Below, piece by piece: positions 25,198 to 34,111 of a stretch of 64,000 bases of DNA. Every line of letters starts with the position of its first letter. Position 1 is the stretch's first letter. Under the pieces are notes generated by a model. The model ran no database searches. It saw only the letters and a program-made list of their open reading frames with translations, and was not told where the DNA came from. Source of the DNA: Leptospira saintgironsiae (GTDB lineage Bacteria; Spirochaetota; Leptospiria; Leptospirales; Leptospiraceae); the NCBI RefSeq assembly GCF_002811765.1, contig NZ_NPDR01000001.1:186001-250000 (forward strand), in the 5' to 3' direction. The translations under genes were made by a program, and so were the position numbers.

Positions 25198-26294
25198 ATG
25201 CCTATCTCCATATTTCCGAATTTAGAGATAAGGACGGGATCGGAAACGATATCAAGGGTTTAAGAGAAGTTTTAAATTCTTCCGGCATTAATACAGAGAT
25301 CGTTTGCCAAAATGATCTGAGCGATGGCTCCATCAAAACTTTACAAACAGAAGAACTCCGTAATGAGAATAATCTGTCTTCAAGTTCCGTGCATATTTTG
25401 GAATACGGTGGTTCGGGTTATCCTATAGATTCTTTTCTTTCTCTTCCTGGCAGAAAATTTGTTCGTTATCAAAATATAACTCCTCCTAAATTTTTCAAAC
25501 CTTTCGTTTCTCAGGATATATTCAGAAGTTTCGAACTGGATTATAAAAAGTCCATATTAGAATTGCATAAATTAAAAAGGTTTGTCGAGCGATTCATTCC
25601 TAGCTCCAGATATAGTGCATCCAATCTAGAAGATCTAAATATAGTTAATTCAAGTGTTCTTCCTATCGTTAGAAAATATGGCTGGAAGGGAGAAAAACGG
25701 AACCGTAAGAACGGCTTTACTCTTGGTTATGTAGGGAGATTAGTCCCAAGTAAAAAGATAGAGGACATTCTATTTCTCTCTTACTTTCTAAAAAGAATAG
25801 AACCTAAATATAGGATCTTATTGATCGGAAATGTTCCCGGTATTTTCGAAGATTATTTTACCAACTTAAAGCAGATGGCCAGAGAGTTAGGCCTCGGAGG
25901 AAACGTTCAATTCAGAATGGGGGTCCAAGATTCCGAGTTGCCTAGATTTTGGGAAGAGATGGACGCTTATATCAGCATGAGTGAACACGAAGGTTTTGGG
26001 ATCCCTCTTGTAGAAGCATTAAGTTATGATATTCCAGTTTTTGCATATGCTTGCACTGCTATTCCTGAAACATTAAAAGACGCAGGATATCTTTTCCGAA
26101 AAAAAGATCTAAGCAGTTTAGAAAAATTAGCGGAGTGGATCCACTTTATATTAGAATCCCAATCTTCCCCGCATCCTGTAGATGGCCCACATGCTTCTTC
26201 CAAAAGAAGAGAAGTTTGTATGGATTACGATTCCATGCCTTATGGAAGAGTTTTAAAACAGATATTCACATTTAAAGAAGCGGCGGCCTCATGA
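25194..26294 (+). CDS. Glycosyltransferase, GT4-like (family 1)
   Basis: This 366-residue GT-B enzyme has a C-terminal donor-binding domain with TLGYVGRLVPSKK (about residue 177) and the E-x7-E motif in SEHEGFGIPLVEA (about 263). The N-terminal acceptor domain begins MNAYLHISEFRDKDGIGNDI, typical of starch-synthase-like folds. It should transfer a sugar from a nucleotide donor onto a lipid-linked glycan at the cytoplasmic face. ATGA overlaps link it to the genes on both sides. Donor and acceptor cannot be inferred. Confidence 0.85.
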   Translation: MNAYLHISEFRDKDGIGNDIKGLREVLNSSGINTEIVCQNDLSDGSIKTLQTEELRNENNLSSSSVHILEYGGSGYPIDSFLSLPGRKFVRYQNITPPKFFKPFVSQDIFRSFELDYKKSILELHKLKRFVERFIPSSRYSASNLEDLNIVNSSVLPIVRKYGWKGEKRNRKNGFTLGYVGRLVPSKKIEDILFLSYFLKRIEPKYRILLIGNVPGIFEDYFTNLKQMARELGLGGNVQFRMGVQDSELPRFWEEMDAYISMSEHEGFGIPLVEALSYDIPVFAYACTAIPETLKDAGYLFRKKDLSSLEKLAEWIHFILESQSSPHPVDGPHASSKRREVCMDYDSMPYGRVLKQIFTFKEAAAS

Positions 26295-27364
26295 TCTTCA
26301 GAAGAAGAGGAGTTCATCAATTCGCAGCTGGTTTTAATTTAGGGGATGCAATTTCAAATGAAATGAACTCCTTAAAATCTGTTTTCAAAAAGATAGGATA
26401 TTCTTCCGAAATCTACGCAGAGAATACCGGCCCCGGAACGGATGCTTTCGTAAAAAAGCATAAGGCATATTCTTCCAATAGTAAAGATATATTGGTTTAT
26501 CATCATTCTATCCATTCGGATGTTCTGGAAACGGTCATAAAACCAAAGAATTCAAAAATTCTAATATACCATAATGTAACGCCTGGCCATTTTTTCGAAA
26601 AATATGATCTGAAACTTACTTACCTTCTCCGAAAAGGAAGAGAAGAATTGGAGTCATTACGAAACAAGTTTGATAAGGTATTTGCAGTTTCAGAATACAA
26701 TAAATCGGAACTTGTAGATCTAGGCTTCGAGGATGTGGATGTTCTTCCGATCACATATCAACTTCCGCAAGGAAGACAAACTCTTAAGGAGAATTTCCCT
26801 AAAAATAGACCAAATATTCCGCGTTTCTTATTTGTAGGAAGGATTGCTCCGAACAAAAAACAGGATGACTTGATCCGATTCGCATTCCATTATCTCAAGG
26901 CTTACGGTCCTGAGTTCCAACTTTTTATGGTTGGATTCAGTTCCAAAGAGTTATATCTATACAGAGAAGAATTGGAACGTATGCTCGATTTTTATAAATT
27001 GAGAAAGAACGTAATCATCACTGATTTTTTATCCGATGAAGAATTAAAATCCATGTATTTGAACTGTGATCTTTTCTTATCGATGAGTGAGCACGAAGGA
27101 TTTTGTGTTCCGTTATTAGAAGCCATGGTGCATAATATTCCGATCCTTGCATTCGACGGCGGCGCTGTAGGAGAAACTCTCTCTGGGGCCGGGATATTAT
27201 TCAAAGAAAAGAGAATGGATATGATCGTGGAACTTGCCCACAAAATGGTAACAGATCGAAGTTGGAAAGACTTAATCCTTGAGACCCAACAAAGACGTTT
27301 ATCCTCCTTCTCTCAGATCAACGCAGAAACAGTATTGAGGCCAGTCCTTGCTAGACTCACGTAG
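26291..27364 (+). CDS. Glycosyltransferase, GT4-like (family 1)
   Basis: This 357-residue GT-B enzyme is clearly related to the gene before it. It has FLFVGRIAPNKKQDD (about residue 177) and SEHEGFCVPLLEAM (about 263), the latter holding the E-x7-E donor site. The N-terminus (GVHQFAAGFNLGDAISNEM) resembles galactosyltransferase or WbaZ-like enzymes that start with a D-x-A/I-loop. ATG overlaps the previous stop (ATGA). The next gene starts inside its last 17 bases. Confidence 0.86.
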   Translation: MIFRRRGVHQFAAGFNLGDAISNEMNSLKSVFKKIGYSSEIYAENTGPGTDAFVKKHKAYSSNSKDILVYHHSIHSDVLETVIKPKNSKILIYHNVTPGHFFEKYDLKLTYLLRKGREELESLRNKFDKVFAVSEYNKSELVDLGFEDVDVLPITYQLPQGRQTLKENFPKNRPNIPRFLFVGRIAPNKKQDDLIRFAFHYLKAYGPEFQLFMVGFSSKELYLYREELERMLDFYKLRKNVIITDFLSDEELKSMYLNCDLFLSMSEHEGFCVPLLEAMVHNIPILAFDGGAVGETLSGAGILFKEKRMDMIVELAHKMVTDRSWKDLILETQQRRLSSFSQINAETVLRPVLARLT

Positions 27365-28646
27365 AAGATTAGCGGTTGTCACTCCTATTTTTTCGGATCA
27401 TATTTCAGGTGGTTCCGAAAAACTTATCTATCAATATACTCTAATATTATCTAAGTTTTATGAGGTGACAGTTCTTGCGAGTCGTTCCTTGGATTATATC
27501 ACTTGGAAAAATCAAATCCCAATAAAAGACCTAGAGCCTGTACTTCTCGGAAAAGATTTAGAGAAGAAGGTCAGTAGAGAATGGATCGAACCAGAACCAG
27601 GAAATAGGATCCGAGTTTTAAGATTCTCTGTAGATAAAGAAAGGAATATTTCCAAGTTTAATAAATTTTCAGACAAACTATTTAGAAATTCTGAATCAGG
27701 AAAAAGTAAGTTCGGATCCCAAGAAGAAAAGGAAAGGATCTGGGTAGATATGCAAGGTCCATATTGTCCTGATCTAATCCAGTATATTGAAACAAACGAA
27801 AGAGATTATGATGTATTCGTTTTTGTTTCTTATCTATATTATCCTATGGTTTATGGACTTCCTTTGGTCGCAAAGAAGTCTGTCGTAATTCCAACATTGC
27901 ATGACGAACCTCCTGCGAAATTATCCGTATATTCCAATCTTTTCAAAGATGATTCCGCTTATTGTTTTAATACTCCGGAAGAAAGAGAACTCTTTCATAA
28001 ATTGTACGGATACGAACCAAGTCTTGAGAATGTAATCGGAATGCATTTAACCATTCCAGAAGAAACGGAGAGAAAAACTTCAGAAAGAAAAAATCCCCAG
28101 GACTCATTTCAATTCTTGTATGTGGGAAGAATAGACGAAGGAAAAGGTGTGCTAGAAATGGCCCAATACTTTTCCGAATGGCAAAAAAGAACCGGAAGAA
28201 ACGATAAACTACTTCTGGCAGGACGAGGGGATTCCAAACTTTTACAAAGAATATCAAAATTTTCTCATGTATCTCCCTTAGGTTTCGTAAGCGAAGAAGC
28301 CAAGGACGAGATCATCCGCTCTTCTGATATACTCATTAACCCTTCTCCTATGGAGAGTTTTTCTATTATTATTATGGAAGCTTGGATCCGTAAAAAAGCA
28401 GTTTTAGTCAACGGAAGATCAGATGTTCTAAGAGGACATTGTCTCAGAAGTAATGGTGGTTTATATTATTCGGATCTAGATAGCTTTTGTGCTGTCGCAG
28501 AATATTTAGTAAATCATAGTAGAGAAAGAGAAGAAATGGGACTGAATGGTAAGAGATACGTTCAGGCGAACTTCAATCCGGATATAGTGGAAAAAAAGAT
28601 CGCCCATATTGTAGAGAGATGTATCAGAAGAAGATACTCAGAATAG
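27348..28646 (+). CDS. Glycosyltransferase, GT4-like
   Basis: This 432-residue protein has the GT-B hallmarks: N-terminal AVVTPIFSDHISGGSEKL (the G-G loop typical of GT4), FLYVGRIDEGKGV (about residue 261), and INPSPMESFSIIIMEAW with the E-x7-E motif. The start is TTG at 27348, 17 bases inside the preceding gene, supported by GAGG spaced 7 bases upstream. A strong in-frame ATG is absent. It is the last member of the polysaccharide operon and meets the convergent SMR gene with only two bases between. Confidence 0.86.
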   Translation: MLDSRRRLAVVTPIFSDHISGGSEKLIYQYTLILSKFYEVTVLASRSLDYITWKNQIPIKDLEPVLLGKDLEKKVSREWIEPEPGNRIRVLRFSVDKERNISKFNKFSDKLFRNSESGKSKFGSQEEKERIWVDMQGPYCPDLIQYIETNERDYDVFVFVSYLYYPMVYGLPLVAKKSVVIPTLHDEPPAKLSVYSNLFKDDSAYCFNTPEERELFHKLYGYEPSLENVIGMHLTIPEETERKTSERKNPQDSFQFLYVGRIDEGKGVLEMAQYFSEWQKRTGRNDKLLLAGRGDSKLLQRISKFSHVSPLGFVSEEAKDEIIRSSDILINPSPMESFSIIIMEAWIRKKAVLVNGRSDVLRGHCLRSNGGLYYSDLDSFCAVAEYLVNHSREREEMGLNGKRYVQANFNPDIVEKKIAHIVERCIRRRYSE

Positions 28647-28648
28647 AT

Positions 28649-28969
28649 TTAATCTCCACCTAAAAATTTTAATCCAATCACAGATAATATCAAGGTAGAA
28701 AGGAAGAAGATCCTCCAAGTATTTATAGAATCTCCGAAGGAAAGTATTCCAATGATCGCAGTCCCCGCAGCTCCAATCCCAGTCCATACAGCATAAGCAG
28801 TGCCTAGTGAAATATTCTGAGTAGCTTTGTTCAAAAAGTAAAAGCTTAAGGACGCAAATACAAAAAATCCAAGACCGTATCTCCAGTCCTTAAAGCCATC
28901 GGATAATTTCATACAAGTAGTAAATCCCACTTCGAAAAGTCCTGCTAGTACTAATAAAACCCAGCTCAT
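28649..28969 (-). CDS. SMR-family transporter (SugE/Gdx-like)
   Basis: This 106-residue protein has four transmembrane helices, the size of small multidrug-resistance exporters. The essential Glu of helix 1 is in AGLFEVGFTT (near residue 13), and the TM3 block LGTAYAVWTGIGAAGTA is almost identical to SugE/Gdx-type proteins that export guanidinium or quaternary ammonium compounds. The substrate cannot be settled by eye. It works as an antiparallel dimer in the inner membrane. ATGA overlap couples it to the inositol-monophosphatase gene upstream; no guanidine riboswitch is apparent there. Confidence 0.9.
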   Translation of the reverse strand: MSWVLLVLAGLFEVGFTTCMKLSDGFKDWRYGLGFFVFASLSFYFLNKATQNISLGTAYAVWTGIGAAGTAIIGILSFGDSINTWRIFFLSTLILSVIGLKFLGGD

Positions 28970-29781
28970 ATATCTAAATACTCCTGCAAGATCTCTACCA
29001 TTTTCTCATGCAATACTCCGTTAGACGCAATTAAGCTAGTCACATATGGATGAAACGTATTATTCGCATAAGTACTTAACTTCCCACCTGCTTCTTGAAG
29101 GATTGCGGCCGCTGCAGTCATATCCCAAGGTTTCAGATCTTCTTCCCAGAAAGCGTCAAACTTACCTTCTGCCACCCAGCAGATATCTAAACCTGCGGAT
29201 CCTGTTCTTCTCACACCTCTGGATCTTAAGATAAATTTTTTCAGATTGAACATGAGTTGCTCTATCTTCTCTTCTCTGTCATAAGGAAAGCCAGTACATA
29301 GGAGTGCTTTTTTAATCTCTTTGGTTTGAGTGACTTTAATGGGAGTTTTATCTTTGAATGCACCTTCTCCTAACATAGCATGATATACATGTCCGAGTGC
29401 CGGCATAGGAACGATTCCCATTACTGCAGATTTTTTTTCTAAGTCTTCTAATCCGATACAACAGCAATATAGAGGAATACGATGTGAATAATTTACAGTT
29501 CCATCTAAAGGATCTATGATCCATTTGAACTGTGAATTCCCCTCGTAGTTACTTCCTTCTTCCCCTAAGATATGATCGTTAGGGAATGCTTTTCTTATTT
29601 CAGAGACAATCAGTTCTTCTGAACCTTTATCTGCGATAGTAACTAAGTCCGATTCTATATTTCCTTTAAAGGAGATTTGAAGATCTTCTCTTTCGTGAGT
29701 CTTTTTCAGGAACTCTGAGATAGTTGGGGCGAAGTTGAGGAAATGTTGGTATCGTATCTTGATTTCGTTTTGGTAGCTCAT
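28966..29781 (-). CDS. Inositol monophosphatase family protein
   Basis: This 271-residue Mg-dependent phosphatase has the metal-binding motifs GEEGSNYEG (Glu), DPLDGTVNYSH (Asp/Asp), and WDMTAAAAILQEAGG (Asp). Members hydrolyse inositol-1-phosphate or related sugar phosphates; SuhB-type members also bind RNA polymerase. Spirochaete lipids can contain inositol, but this link is speculation. The length is normal. It overlaps the SMR transporter gene downstream by 4 bases, and follows a DUF1232 gene by 12 bases, so the three probably share a transcript. Confidence 0.93.
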   Translation of the reverse strand: MSYQNEIKIRYQHFLNFAPTISEFLKKTHEREDLQISFKGNIESDLVTIADKGSEELIVSEIRKAFPNDHILGEEGSNYEGNSQFKWIIDPLDGTVNYSHRIPLYCCCIGLEDLEKKSAVMGIVPMPALGHVYHAMLGEGAFKDKTPIKVTQTKEIKKALLCTGFPYDREEKIEQLMFNLKKFILRSRGVRRTGSAGLDICWVAEGKFDAFWEEDLKPWDMTAAAAILQEAGGKLSTYANNTFHPYVTSLIASNGVLHEKMVEILQEYLDI

Positions 29782-29793
29782 TGGAGATGTTTT

Positions 29794-30135
29794 TCAATTC
29801 TCCAGGTTACCCTCAGGATTGGAATCTAAAAAATCAGCTGCCTTCTTCTTATGTTCTTCTTTTACATACATAGAAGCAGCTGCTAAAACTGCAGCGACCA
29901 CACCCGCATCGTCTATATAACCTGCTCCAAGTAGAATATCTGGGATCGCATCAAAAGGTGTAAGAAAATAAGCAAGTGCACCCGCAATCGTAAGTTTTGC
30001 TTTTAGTGGTGTAGAAGGATCAAGCATTGCATAATACAAAGAAATTGCATCAGCAAGAAAAGGAACCTTTCCTGCGACTTTCTTCACCTTAGGCCAAAAA
30101 CCTTGTTTGATCTTTTCTATTTTATCTTCTTCCAT
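29794..30135 (-). CDS. DUF1232 (YkvA-family) membrane protein
   Basis: This protein of about 113 residues has the DUF1232 signature: GALAYFLTPFDAIPDILLGAGYIDDAGV, given here as position about 55-82, with YFLTPFDAIPD as its core. Two short hydrophobic helices flank it. The role is not known; it is typically a small inner-membrane protein. I used the ATG at 30135 for agreement with the family; a TTG at 30186, which has AAGGAA upstream, would add 17 residues and cannot be excluded. It is the first gene of a minus-strand group with inositol phosphatase and SMR. Confidence 0.82.
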   Translation of the reverse strand: MEEDKIEKIKQGFWPKVKKVAGKVPFLADAISLYYAMLDPSTPLKAKLTIAGALAYFLTPFDAIPDILLGAGYIDDAGVVAAVLAAASMYVKEEHKKKAADFLDSNPEGNLEN

Positions 30136-30278
30136 AAATGTTCGTAAGTATAAGTATCTGATGTATAATTCGCGATTATCCAGCAAAAAATTTCCTTAAT
30201 TTTATATTGAAAAAGAAATCATCTAATCTAAAATTTCGTCCCACCCTTAGACTTAGTAAATTAAATCAGGAGCTTTGA

Positions 30279-30842
30279 ATGAATCTCTTTCGAATTGCGG
30301 CCGTTTTAGTGCTTCTATTTGCGGCATCTGGAACTTGGGCAAAGGATCTTTGTGAAGGAAAGAAAAAAGGTACAGTTTACTTTTTTGATAAGGAAATTTC
30401 AAGGGACTCCGCCTTACCTGCAGAAGTTTCCAAATGGAATTTTTCAGGAGAAATGTGGGCTCTACTTTGTTTAGCAGATCCTGTCGGTCCTCAAGAAGCG
30501 AACGGTAAAAAGTTCAGGATCGTTCTATATGCAAAACAAACTTCGAATCCTGAAGGAAAATATTCTTCTTGGTCGAACGCAAAACAAGCAGGAGTTTTTA
30601 GACCGGAATTATCCGCTGCACGCAAAGAGATCATTTTATATTTTAATGAAGACTTCGATTATAGCGGACTGAAAGCCAAATTAGATCCGGGAGAATACGA
30701 GTTCAGATTCCAAGCTGCTACTGAAAAAGGTACTGGAAAATTGGATATAACCATCGATCTGAAAAACGAAGTGGCATATCTGCAGGAGTTAAGAAAGGCA
30801 GGTTATGTTGCTGACGGAAAAATTTCCGTTTCCTTCCAATAA
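30279..30842 (+). CDS. Exported protein of unknown function
   Basis: This 187-residue protein has a signal peptide (about 1-21; LLFAASGTWAKD, likely cleavage after TWA). The mature region looks beta-rich with no repeat or catalytic motif that I recognise, and contains just two Cys (in DLCEGK and ALLCLAD) that could form a disulphide in the periplasm. The ATG has CAGGAG 6 bases upstream. It is monocistronic, followed by a shared bidirectional hairpin. Confidence 0.78.
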   Translation: MNLFRIAAVLVLLFAASGTWAKDLCEGKKKGTVYFFDKEISRDSALPAEVSKWNFSGEMWALLCLADPVGPQEANGKKFRIVLYAKQTSNPEGKYSSWSNAKQAGVFRPELSAARKEIILYFNEDFDYSGLKAKLDPGEYEFRFQAATEKGTGKLDITIDLKNEVAYLQELRKAGYVADGKISVSFQ

Positions 30843-30856
30843 TCTATTTTAAAGAT

Positions 30857-30887
30857 CCGAAGACCTTTTATCACGCGAGGTCTTCGG
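30857..30887. terminator. Bidirectional hairpin between convergent genes
   Basis: CCGAAGACCT (30857-30866) pairs exactly with AGGTCTTCGG (30878-30887). The plus side runs into TTAAAAATT and the minus side into ATCTTTAAAATA, so it could stop both the exported protein gene and the RluD-type gene. Confidence 0.65.
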
Positions 30888-30888
30888 G

Positions 30889-31827
30889 TTAAAAATTCTC
30901 CAAATTACTTTCAAAATTTTCAAATCTTTGGGGAGGATCTAGAACAATCTGAACTTCTTCTCCCGTAAAAGGATCCTTGAATTCTAACCAATAGGAAAGA
31001 AGTAAAAGTCCATAATTCTCAAAAAGTGCAGCGTTTCTGGAGTATAAAAGATCCCCAACCACAGGACACCTTAGACTCTGAAAATGGACTCTGATCTGAT
31101 GAGTTCTTCCTGTTTCTAAGTCAGCTTCGATAAGAGAAAACTTTCTACCGTTTTTAGAAACTGCAGTTTTTAAGATCCTATAATGAGTGATCGATGCTCG
31201 ACCTTTAGTGGTTACAGTCATCTTCAATCTTTCTATAGGATGTCTTCCGATAGGTCTATCTATCGTGCCTTCTCCTTCCGGAAGTGTGCCTTGTACCCAG
31301 GCAAGATATTTCTTAGTAATATTCCTTCTTCTAAACAACTCCGAAAGTTTTGCATGTGCCTGATCATTCTTAGCAACGATCATGATCCCTTCTGTTGGTT
31401 TATCCAAACGATGAACGATACCAGGCCTTGCTTCTCCTCCTATACTCGAAAGTTCCTTAAATTTGTAGAGTAATCCATTAACTAAAGTAGCAGATCTATC
31501 TCCAGGGCCACTATGAGATGCGATACCTGCAGGCTTTCTGATGATTAGATACTGAGGAGTTTCTTTTAAAACTTCGATATCCATTTTTACTGGAGTTAAG
31601 TTGAGTGGAGGTTTAGGAGGAACTGATATATGAAAGTTTTCTCCAGGGCTTACCTTATATGATGATTTAAGTAGAATTTTTCCAGATCCATCTTTGACCC
31701 AACCTGAATCGATCCAATGTTGAATAGAAGCTCTGGAGATCTCATCACCCAGATAATCCTTTAAAAATCGATCGAGTCTGGATCCTTCAGAGTCTGCGTT
31801 AACTTCGGCATGAAGTTCCAGATTCAT
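30889..31827 (-). CDS. RluD-type 23S rRNA/tRNA pseudouridine synthase
   Basis: This 312-residue enzyme isomerises uridine to pseudouridine in structured RNA. An S4-like domain occurs at the N-terminus (about 15-75, [11 protein letters not shown]), followed by the catalytic domain with [19 protein letters not shown]; the Asp of HRLDK is the nucleophile. Later motifs ([11 protein letters not shown]) are conserved. It resembles RluD (U1911/1915/1917), but RluA/RluC families are close. I selected the ATG at 31827 because AGGAG lies 7 bases upstream; the open frame continues to 31878 without a good start. Confidence 0.9.
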   Translation of the reverse strand: MNLELHAEVNADSEGSRLDRFLKDYLGDEISRASIQHWIDSGWVKDGSGKILLKSSYKVSPGENFHISVPPKPPLNLTPVKMDIEVLKETPQYLIIRKPAGIASHSGPGDRSATLVNGLLYKFKELSSIGGEARPGIVHRLDKPTEGIMIVAKNDQAHAKLSELFRRRNITKKYLAWVQGTLPEGEGTIDRPIGRHPIERLKMTVTTKGRASITHYRILKTAVSKNGRKFSLIEADLETGRTHQIRVHFQSLRCPVVGDLLYSRNAALFENYGLLLLSYWLEFKDPFTGEEVQIVLDPPQRFENFESNLENF

Positions 31828-31975
31828 AATAGTTCTCCTAAGAAATATATAAGCAGGGAAAACGTGTCCCTTTCGCACAGAGGTCTAAAAAAGATTTCCC
31901 ATTTTGCGAGAATAGGTATATTTTGGATAAATTCATCGAAATAAACCCCTACCCTAATCAAGGAAGGAATACAAC

Positions 31976-32536
31976 ATGGTAAAAAAAATTCTCAATATCC
32001 TGCTCATCGGTGCAACGGTTTTTTCCTTAGCTCTTTGCTCTTCTGCAGACAACAAAGACCAAGCGGCTCCTGAGCCTGGAGAACAAAATTCCGCAGCTTC
32101 TCGTAACGTCAACGTAGACTCTCCTGCAGACGCTTTCAATAATCAAATTAAAGACTTCCGCTATCCAGACGGGATTACTCGTCCAGGATTCAGCTACAAA
32201 AAAGCTGATGTTAGCGCGGGAGATTTCAGCGAGTGGGCAAAAGTTAATATTGCTGTTCTTAAAGATGGAATTTCTAAACTTCCTGATTCTTGGGCAATCG
32301 AGATCACTGGTCACACTGATCAAGTAGGACCTGAAGAAGCAGAAGGCGACAAAAAAGGAAACGTTTTCTACGGAGAAATTCGTGCAAAAGCTGTTAAACA
32401 ATCCTTAGTTAAACAAGGAATCCCTGCAAATCGTCTTGTTACTAAGAGTGCAGGTTCTTCTTCTCCAGTTTCCGGATTGGATGCAAAAGATCCTAAAAAC
32501 CGCAGAGTAACCTTCAAATTTGTTCAACAACAATAA
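31976..32536 (+). CDS. loa22: Loa22-like OmpA-family lipoprotein
   Basis: This 186-residue outer-membrane lipoprotein strongly resembles Leptospira Loa22, an OmpA-domain protein known as a virulence factor in pathogens. A lipoprotein signal peptide ends at LALC with the lipid-modified Cys near residue 22, followed by a disordered linker. The OmpA domain (about 75-184) has the peptidoglycan-binding block [35 protein letters not shown] and [11 protein letters not shown]. It should tether the outer membrane to peptidoglycan. The ATG is preceded by AAGGAAGG. A strong terminator follows. The same family is also found in non-pathogenic leptospires. Confidence 0.93.
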   Translation: MVKKILNILLIGATVFSLALCSSADNKDQAAPEPGEQNSAASRNVNVDSPADAFNNQIKDFRYPDGITRPGFSYKKADVSAGDFSEWAKVNIAVLKDGISKLPDSWAIEITGHTDQVGPEEAEGDKKGNVFYGEIRAKAVKQSLVKQGIPANRLVTKSAGSSSPVSGLDAKDPKNRRVTFKFVQQQ

Positions 32537-32559
32537 TCAGTAGGGTTTCGATCCGAATT

Positions 32560-32590
32560 AAAAAGGCAGTGTTTTCACACTGCCTTTTTT
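32560..32590 (+). terminator. Rho-independent terminator of loa22
   Basis: AAAAAGGCAGTGT (32560-32572) pairs exactly with ACACTGCCTTTTT (32577-32589) over a TTTC tetraloop, a 13-bp stem ending in a T-run. It is symmetric enough to also terminate from the fumC side. Confidence 0.92.
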
Positions 32591-32632
32591 ATGCCGTCAG
32601 AGTTTTAAAAACCTTTCAGACTTTTGCTTAGA

Positions 32633-34027
32633 TCAATCTACACTTGGAGAGATCATTTTTTCTGGAAGAACCCATTGGTCAAATTGCTCAGAAGTTAATA
32701 ATCCAAGTTCAATTCCGGATTCTTTCAGACTAGTTCCTTTCTTGTGAGCATTTTTAGCGATCTTAGCAGCATTATCATAACCGATATGCGGATTGAGCGC
32801 AGTCACAAGCATCAAACTATTCTTTAAATGTTCTTTGATGTTTTCCTTATTAGGCTCAATACCTCTTGCACAATGTTCTTCGAAAGAAACTGCAGAGTCT
32901 GCCAATAGACGAATAGAATTCAGAACATTATGAATGATCAAAGGTTTGAAAACATTCAGTTCGAAGTTCCCGGAAGCACCGCCGATATTCACAGCAACGT
33001 CATTTGCAATCACTTGAGAAGCAACCATAGTCATTTGTTCTGACTGAGTAGGGTTTACTTTTCCAGGCATGATAGAAGATCCTGGCTCATTCTCTGGAAT
33101 AGAGATCTCACCAATCCCACATCTAGGTCCGGAAGACAACCATCTCACATCATTTGCGATCTTCATAAAGGAAGCAGCGATTGTTTTTAAAACTCCATGA
33201 GTTTCTACTAAAGAATCGTGAGCCGCCAATGCCTCGAATTTATTCTCAGCGGAAGTAAAAGGAAGTCCTGTTTCCTTTGCAATTTGAGCAGCAGCTTTTA
33301 CGGCAAATTCAGGATGAGTGTTCAATCCTGTTCCTACTGCGGTTCCACCAAGAGCCAATCTGTATATAGAAGGAAGAACAGATTTTACTCTTTCAATATT
33401 ATACTCTAATTGTTTTGTATATCCGGAGAATTCTTGGCCAAGAGTTAAAGGAGTCGCATCTTGCAAGTGAGTTCTTCCGATCTTGATAATATCTTTGAAC
33501 TCATCAGACTTCTTCTTTAGAGTATTTTTCAATTGTTCTAATGCAGGCAAAAGTTTATTCACTAATTGTTCTGCAGCAGCGATATGCATAGCTGTTGGAA
33601 AAGTATCGTTAGAAGATTGAGCCTTATTTACATCATCATTTGGATGGACCGGCTTTTTTGAACCTTTTGTTCCGCCTGCAATCTCAATCGCACGATTGGA
33701 GATTACTTCGTTTGAGTTCATATTCGTTTGTGTTCCGGAACCGGTTTGCCAAACGCTTAGAGGAAAATGTTCATCCAATTTTCCGGAGATTACTTCGTCC
33801 GCAGCTTGAACGATCAGATTTTTTTTCTCATCCGTCAAAAGCCCAAGCCCAGCGTTTACGATTGCCGCTGATTTTTTAAGAACTCCAAGAGCACGGATCA
33901 TTTCCCTTGGGAAACGATCGTTCCCGATATGAAAGTGATGAAGAGATCTTTCGGTTTGAGCGCCCCAGTATTTGGAATCGTCTACCTGGATTTCTCCCAT
34001 GGAGTCGGTTTCGATTCTAGTTTTCAT
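32633..34027 (-). CDS. fumC: Class II fumarate hydratase
   Basis: FumC interconverts fumarate and malate in the TCA cycle. The protein is 464 residues, normal for a tetrameric class II fumarase. It shows [19 protein letters not shown], the substrate-binding block [12 protein letters not shown], and the superfamily signature [25 protein letters not shown] favours fumarase over aspartase. I set the start at the ATG at 34027 because GGAGG is just upstream; an upstream TTG would use that Shine-Dalgarno as coding sequence. It is transcribed opposite to loa22, with the loa22 terminator between. Confidence 0.95.
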   Translation of the reverse strand: MKTRIETDSMGEIQVDDSKYWGAQTERSLHHFHIGNDRFPREMIRALGVLKKSAAIVNAGLGLLTDEKKNLIVQAADEVISGKLDEHFPLSVWQTGSGTQTNMNSNEVISNRAIEIAGGTKGSKKPVHPNDDVNKAQSSNDTFPTAMHIAAAEQLVNKLLPALEQLKNTLKKKSDEFKDIIKIGRTHLQDATPLTLGQEFSGYTKQLEYNIERVKSVLPSIYRLALGGTAVGTGLNTHPEFAVKAAAQIAKETGLPFTSAENKFEALAAHDSLVETHGVLKTIAASFMKIANDVRWLSSGPRCGIGEISIPENEPGSSIMPGKVNPTQSEQMTMVASQVIANDVAVNIGGASGNFELNVFKPLIIHNVLNSIRLLADSAVSFEEHCARGIEPNKENIKEHLKNSLMLVTALNPHIGYDNAAKIAKNAHKKGTSLKESGIELGLLTSEQFDQWVLPEKMISPSVD

Positions 34028-34111
34028 GAATCCTCCGTTCAATAGTAGTAAATTGATCGGGTTGGATTTTCCGGGATCGGAACGAATGTCCTAATCAGAA
34101 CTTGTAGTAGA

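Noticed and set aside
28970..29781. Guanidine riboswitch ahead of the SugE/Gdx-like gene
   Set aside because: The gene starts inside the coding sequence of the inositol phosphatase and has no leader where such a structure could form.
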